A DNA stretch of 26,038 bases. It comes from Utricularia gibba (lineage: Eukaryota; Streptophyta; Magnoliopsida; Lamiales; Lentibulariaceae). Shown here piece after piece: positions 21,064-26,038 of the stretch. The notes below the pieces were generated by a model. The model was not told where the DNA came from and ran no database searches. It saw nothing but the letters and a program-made list of their open reading frames with translations. The stretch is from contig NEEC01000286.1 of the NCBI GenBank assembly GCA_002189035.1, forward strand, positions 1 through 26,038, written 5' to 3'. The position numbers were made by a program, and so were the translations under genes. Each line of letters begins with the position of its first letter. Positions within the stretch are counted from its first letter, which is position 1.

Positions 21064-22041
21064 TGATTTTTGAAGGCAATTGACAGCAATCCTCTTGTTT
21101 TCTCAATCTTCCAAGGGGGAATCACATGAAGCTATTCTCATGCCTCCTTGTCAATTAGAGTGTAAGGGAGAGTAGACTATTCATTACTTCTATAACTCCT
21201 ATAACCAGCTATTCGGAAAGAATCAGTGAAAGCCAAGGTAAAGATGGACAGAAGAAAGAAACGGAATCCATTTCCTAGGAACGACAACCCTTAGTCAAGG
21301 TCTATTACTTGCATTGTAACTTTCATTTCCTTACTTCAAAAACCTCCTTTTTACAAACTCGTGATAATTTGTAAAAGTCTGCTATAAAACACTTTTCAAA
21401 AAACTTAAATCCCTGAGATTCACACTCATACTAGGGTCTTTTGTGTTTTACGTTTTTCATATATAAAATTTGTTAAGGAAATGACACGCAACAGATACCC
21501 TCCACAAGGAGACGTATGACAAAAAGCCAGTACTTGGTGAATGTCATCTTTAGCCAAGCATCATCGTGCAACACCATCATTACCATTTTTCCACAAATAA
21601 GGGTTATTCATGAATAATAGGCGAATGTCCTTAGTGTTGGGCACGAATTGTGCCCAACTAGTTGTGGGCAAGGCCCAACAAATTTGTTAATCCAACATGT
21701 ACAACCTATAGGCCAAATTTTCGTTTGGATTCATAAGTGGGTTGGTCCCATGGGTTTTAATTAAACCCAACCCAACCTGTGGCCTGAAGACCAATTAATG
21801 GGTTCACGATGGATGACCCAATATTTTAAAAAATATTTTTAAATTTATATTTTTAGTTTTAACTCAAATTATATTAAATATTTAAATCCTAATAATTATA
21901 AAGTAATATTTTTATAAAATATATAAAAATAGGACTATGACTCTCATTTTATTAATTTATCCTCACTTTTGACTGAATAATACCATAATACAAATGTTTG
22001 AAAATAAAAATAAAAACATAAAAAACTCCTAATACCATGTA
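21064..22041. other. Unassigned intergenic DNA
   Basis: No gene is seen. A perfect hairpin (9-bp stem gttgggcac, 5-base loop) lies at 21636-21658, and related gggcaaggccc and CCCAACCC-type motifs follow to about 21830. These may be subterminal sequence of the hAT element to the right. The part after 21830 is very AT-rich. Confidence 0.4.
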
Positions 22042-22905
22042 CTATTCGTCTTCTTCATATTCCTCTTCAGAACTTGATGCATAATATTGTAATTTATTCT
22101 TCCTCCTTGCCACATCATTTCAATTTTTTCAAACATATACATGCCTTCAATGTGTCAAGAACAAATTTTGATCTTTTCTTAATAAGCATTCTCCACTAGC
22201 ACTAAATGCACGGTTGAAATTGGAGTACATCTTTGGCCATCTTAACCAAGATTGGAAAATTTATAACATTGCTTTTCCACCATATTAGTAAATCAAACGA
22301 ATCATCATCATTACCTTCAACAATAGGCGCATTGTGTTGTAAAAAATATATTCTCCATGTGAACTAGAGAATTGGGAGGATGAACTACATTTGCTACGAA
22401 CTAAAGTAATAGGATGAATAACAAAAGAGCATGAAGAAAAAGATGAAGGAATAAAAACATTTACCATAGACATATTTGATGCACCATGCTCAATTTCATG
22501 TAATGAAAACATAGCTTGAATATTCAAAATTGCTTACCTATTCATTTTAAGAACATCAATAAAAACATAAAGTAGAGTTTTCTATCTTTTTTCCTTTAAT
22601 CTAGAATCCAAACTAGTTGCAACAAGATATAATTGAAGAATTTTATCATAATATTTTCAATTTTTTTTTTGCATATCACCTATTATACTATCAAATGGAG
22701 GCTCCCGAGAGCACTTATAAAAAACATACGAAATGCGAACAACTCCTTGAAGAATTAAATGTATAGTAAGAAAATATGAAGTGCTTAGCAAATTAGTACA
22801 AGAATATATTCTACCAGATCGACCTTTTACCATTACCTGCAACACCAGAAGAATTAGAATCCGTAGTTTTAGAATCAACTTGTAAGTCTTCATCTGAGTC
22901 CAAGT
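22042..22905 (-). mobile_element. Decayed hAT-family transposase
   Basis: Read leftwards, a region resembling the hAT RNase H-like fold gives STSYFLTIHL and SIIGDMQKKN (about 22780-22670), then YYDKILQLYLVATSLDSRLK (about 22655-22597). The C-terminal dimerisation region follows: FDLLIWWKSNVINFPIL and KMAKDVL (22298-22230), RAFSASGECLLRKDQ (about 22215-22170) where the consensus is SAFS.GGR, and an acidic tail EEEYEEDE before a stop at 22042. Frames shift several times and the N-terminal zinc finger is not visible. It is a dead copy of an autonomous hAT element. Terminal inverted repeats were not located. Confidence 0.78.
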
Positions 22906-23785
22906 CATCCAAATCTATGTCATTATTATCAATGGATTGTTTGAGGAATGAAAAGATCATATTCCATCCATATCGAAATCTGAAAAATAAAAAAAACTCA
23001 TATTTACATATTCTTAATACTTAATTGAAGACTCATATTAATAAATTGAAGATTTTAAAAAAATCAAGCTAGATATAATCAAACAAAATCCATGATACAG
23101 ATTCAGTATATATCAACAAAACGTGAAATTATGTAAATACTTAAAAAAAGAAAAAATATAAATAAAATTAAAAAAATTCCAACTTCAGATGGATCAAAAA
23201 TATGCAAACAATGGTGAAAATGAATCAAAATTATGTGGCTATTGTTAGATTGCGATCAAAATATCCTTTTGAATCTAAACAATATGGCTAGGGTTGAATG
23301 GTGATTCCAAAATTCAAAATATTCTGTTTTGATATGTGTTAAATTGGGTTTTGAATTTTGGATCAAAAAGAATTATCCATAGAATTATTTTGGATTGATG
23401 TGTCAACTCGTGGCTCAACGGGTTTGTTCTTATATGTGTTAAAATTGGTTTTGAATTTTGGACTGAAACAAATTATCCACCAAAGAATTATTTTGGACTG
23501 ATGTGTCAATTTGTGGTCCAATGGGTCTGACCCGTTAGGGTCATGTGTTGATTTGGCTCAATCCATCAACTTTCTAAGACAGGTTGACCCATGGACTAGA
23601 CTCATTCATATGGGTACAAAAAGATTAGTAAACCTAGTAATGAGGCTCGCAAAACCAATTTTAACATGACTTAGAGGAATGATAATGATGAAATGATTGT
23701 CACCATGCTTGGTTATTTAAATCTAATCGAGACCAGTAGTGACCGGATTACGGAATCAAGAGCAAACTGTCATATTTATTCAAGG
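22906..23785. other. Unassigned DNA between hAT transposase and copia element
   Basis: No gene is seen apart from the duplication at 23332-23527. It likely contains the rest of the hAT element and its border. A region rich in GACCCGTTAGGGTC- and TTGACCCATGG-like motifs (23528-23620) resembles hAT subterminal sequence. Confidence 0.4.
23332..23527 (+). repeat. Tandem imperfect duplication of about 100 bp
   Basis: Copy 1 (23332-23423) and copy 2 (23432-23527) both run from atatgtgtt through ttttgaattttgga, gaattattttgga and tgatgtgtcaa to a caa-gggt motif. They probably belong to the subterminal region of the neighbouring hAT element. Confidence 0.7.
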
Positions 23786-24747
23786 AATGAGTATTTCTCC
23801 TTCTATAGTCCATTTGGGGTGACAATCATATGATCAAGTTTGCTGACAAGTCTACTACACCAGTGCTTGAAATGGGAGAAGTCTCTAAAATTTACCTCAA
23901 TAAAGACTGCCCTTTTGAAGAATGTGTTGCATGCTCCTACCATAAATACCAATGTCATCTCAGCCATCCAGATGGATAAATGTGACCTAAATATCTACTT
24001 AGGCAATGGGGCTATTGTGATGATGAAAAACAATGTCTTTGTTAGGAAAAGAAACATCGGTAGTCAAGAGTTGTATGTGATGAATGCTTCTGTTATTTTT
24101 TAGAATCAAATTGATTCTGCTTACATGATGTTCTTTTGATATCTAACATGTTAGACTAGGTCATACTAACTATGTCTACATGAAAAGTATGCAACAATTA
24201 GATTTAATTTCGAAATTACTTGACTTATCTGCTAAGTGTGAAACTTGTATAAAGGCAAAAATAATTAAAAAATCATGTTTTTTTGAGTAAAGAATCTGAA
24301 TTGCTTGCATTGATTTATTTGGATGAGATACCTCAAAGGAACAACTGACTATGACATTCAATATCATAAAAAACCCATTGTATTGGAGGGATACAATGAT
24401 GATAGTTGGGTATATGGGACAGAAGAGCCAAAGACCATAAGTGGAGTGATTTTTACATTGGGTAGAGGAGCTGTATCTTGGAAATCCACTAAAAAAACCT
24501 TGATATCTAAATCATTAATGGAAGTTGAGTTCATTACATTAGATCTAATAAGAATTGAGGTCGATTGGTTGAGAAACTATGTGATGAGAATCCCTCTTAA
24601 GCAACACGGATCCTTCTGAGTGTTGCTGCATTGTGATTGCCAAGCATTGATTGTCACTGTTAAGAATCGATCCTACAATGGAAGAAATATACACATGCAA
24701 CTAAGGCATGGAATATTGAGATTGTTGTTAAGAACCGGTGTGATATC

Positions 24748-25248
24748 CATTGTGATGGGGTACAAATCGGATATGGTTAATCGGTCCCTGAAAAGCTGCC
24801 AAAAGGAACTGTGATGGGATAGGTTTGGCTGATAGACCGATATGTGTCAGAGACACAGTCTGAAAAGTGGTCGAATTACGGCAGAGCAGGCAACGATTTT
24901 CTGAAAAGCAGGATCGCAGTACAGGTGCAGAAAGCAACTGACAATTAAAGAATTCAGGATTCGATCAGATCGATCTCTCCTATAAATAGGATAAATTCTG
25001 AAGAGAAAAGGGTTGGACCCTTAGCCCACTAACGTGTATTCCCTCTCTTCCATCGTCTAGTGAAGGTTATTCTCTGGTGAGCTCTGACAGCTCTGTAGTT
25101 TTTTTGTCTTCCGGCGGTTTCCACGTAAAAATCTTGTCTTTTCGAACTCTTTATAGCATACGACCCTAAACCGGTATGCTGCATCCAGCTACACCCATAA
25201 CTTGAAAATCGCCCAATCCTGATATCGATTTTCACCCTCAACACATTG
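24748..25248 (+). mobile_element. Solo LTR with 5-bp target duplication, nested in copia RNase H
   Basis: The LTR spans 24753-25243 (491 bp). It begins TGATGGGG and ends CCTCAACA, so its ends are imperfect inverted repeats of the canonical TG..CA type. It is flanked on both sides by CATTG (24748-24752 and 25244-25248). Removing the LTR and one CATTG would rejoin the RNase H codons in the same frame, which strongly supports an insertion. Inside is a TATA box, TATAAATAGG, at 24981-24990, in the position expected for a plus-oriented U3/R boundary. No internal retroelement genes remain, so this is a solo LTR. Confidence 0.85.
24981..24990 (+). promoter_or_regulatory. TATA box of the solo LTR
   Basis: The sequence tataaatagg lies about 228 bases into the 491 bp LTR, a usual place for the U3 core promoter. 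It could drive rightward transcription across the copia tail. Confidence 0.55.
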
Positions 25249-25364
25249 AATACATGAGAATGTTAGTGAATTTGACCAATCCACTAGCCAAACCTCTCAA
25301 TAGAGAGAGAATCTGTGAGCTTTTGAGGGGAATGAGACCAATGCCGTTAAGCAAACGACAATGA

Positions 25365-25880
25365 TGATAACCTAACATGTGAGAAGAGAAACACTTTGAT
25401 CAGGTTCATATGGGTAATAATAACTCACTGCTAGTTTTGAGAACACAAATCTAGGCAAGTGGTCATTTTTATGAAATATGTGTTCTACCTGCAAAATGAA
25501 GGATTAGTATTTACTCTTAATATCTCTGTAGTTGATTAAATTCGTAACACATATAAGTAGAGTGTGTTAGATAGAGGCACCTTTATAAGTGTGGAGGATA
25601 GCCGCTCCTATGAAATATATGAGATCTATAGAGCACTTATGAATCAACAGAAGTTGTATCGAGCTTATGGGTGTACTTGAGAGTTAAACAGTTGATAATT
25701 GTGGGGGTGGGTTAATGTGATTGACTATACCTCTATATCACATAATAGAATTTGATTCATAGAAATACAATTTCACCATCTACTTAGTTATATATGTATA
25801 GTGTAATCAAGAGATTGATTCATAATCAAAAGATATCATTCTCTAGACATTAGAGATTGATGGCCTAGCTCTCTCTCCAA
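25365..25880 (+). other. Noncoding tail of the copia element
   Basis: About 515 bases lie between the polyprotein stop codon and the polypurine tract. There is no open frame of note. It is part of the element because the LTR signals follow it directly. Confidence 0.6.
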
Positions 25881-25892
25881 TATGTGAGGGGA
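25881..25892 (+). other. Polypurine tract of the copia element
   Basis: The purine-rich tatgtgaggggat-type sequence lies directly before the TGTTG start of the LTR. This is the plus-strand priming site used in reverse transcription. Confidence 0.6.
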
Positions 25893-26038
25893 TTGTTGAA
25901 TTTCTAGTATTGAAAAAGAACTTACTATCCTACATTGCTAGTTGAAAAGAAGTTCAATTTCTTTATATAGAATACCAACCCATTAACTTTGATTGGGTTT
26001 GAGAGTGAGCTTGACTTCTTATGCATATAGAGTTCTAA
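25893..26038 (+). mobile_element. Copia 3' LTR, partial (cut by window end)
   Basis: It starts TGTTGAATTTCTAGTATTG after the polypurine tract, a typical plant copia LTR opening, and contains ctacattgctagttgaaaag and a TATA-like tatatag at 25964-25970. The rest lies outside the window. Confidence 0.72.

Larger units (their letters stand above)
23786..26038 (+). mobile_element. Internally deleted Ty1/copia retrotransposon, right end beyond window
   Basis: In plus-strand order I can read four parts. First is the gag-pre-integrase region (23880-24100, LKFTSIKTALLKNVLHAP to LYVMNAS). Second is the integrase zinc-binding segment (24162-24320, HTNYVYMKSMQQLDLISKL, KCETCIKAKI). An abrupt jump follows to RNase H (24323 on, MRYLKGT, GGAVSWKS-like GRGAVSWKSTKKT, HCDCQA). 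Last is the C-terminus (25249-25364), ending RGMRPMPLS before TGA. The integrase core and nearly all of the reverse transcriptase are missing. A polypurine tract and 3' LTR close the element. No 5' LTR or intact gag is visible on the left. Confidence 0.85.

Noticed and set aside
22285-22527. Stand-alone 80-codon gene on the minus strand
   Set aside because: It is an out-of-frame piece between two conserved parts of the decayed hAT transposase.
25029-25244. Open frame on the minus strand
   Set aside because: It lies wholly inside the solo LTR and has no recognisable content.

Overview
The window reads as nuclear DNA of a eudicot plant. The genes have short AT-rich introns with GT..AG ends, the intergenic DNA is AT-rich, and there are decayed Ty3/gypsy, Ty1/copia, hAT and MITE-like elements. 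Two gene families are plant-typical: DUF688 and an FMO1-like flavin-containing monooxygenase. I cannot name the species.

Layout. 1-1900: AT-rich upstream DNA and the probable 5' UTR of a plus-strand DUF688 gene (1943-3489). 3655-6137: FMO copy A, minus strand, five exons, tail-to-tail with DUF688. 3985-7959 and 9409-13386 are the arms of a nearly identical inverted repeat of about 4 kb. The right arm carries FMO copy B (11233-13395, plus), which has lost most of its last exon. A 1.34 kb block of decayed gypsy and MITE DNA (8066-9408) is repeated directly at 13385-14728, so copy B lies exactly between two direct repeats. 14764-15420: gypsy RT and gag relics. 15708-18589: FMO copy C, an older and more diverged paralogue in the same orientation as A. 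18994-19658: the first three exons of a Sec1-family, MIP3-like gene. It diverges from FMO C and is cut off where a gypsy integrase relic (19660-20166) begins. 20170-21640: unassigned DNA with some LTR-like character. 22042-22905: a decayed hAT transposase. 23790-26038: a Ty1/copia element with a large internal deletion, a 491 bp solo LTR inserted in its RNase H region (5-bp target duplication), and a 3' LTR running off the window.

The most notable structure is the FMO cluster. The order of segments (direct block, inverted FMO arm, direct block) is what two template switches during replication would produce, with a 2-bp overlap at one junction and none at the other. The result is an FMO promoter-plus-gene palindrome of about 9.4 kb. 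Copy B is the only copy whose reading frame I find unbroken (419 aa), and its stop codon comes from retrotransposon DNA. Copies A (two) and C (one) each carry single-base deletions relative to their sisters, and DUF688 shows at least four shifts of the same sign. This pattern could be real pseudogenisation, but deletion-biased consensus error in the assembly is a serious alternative.
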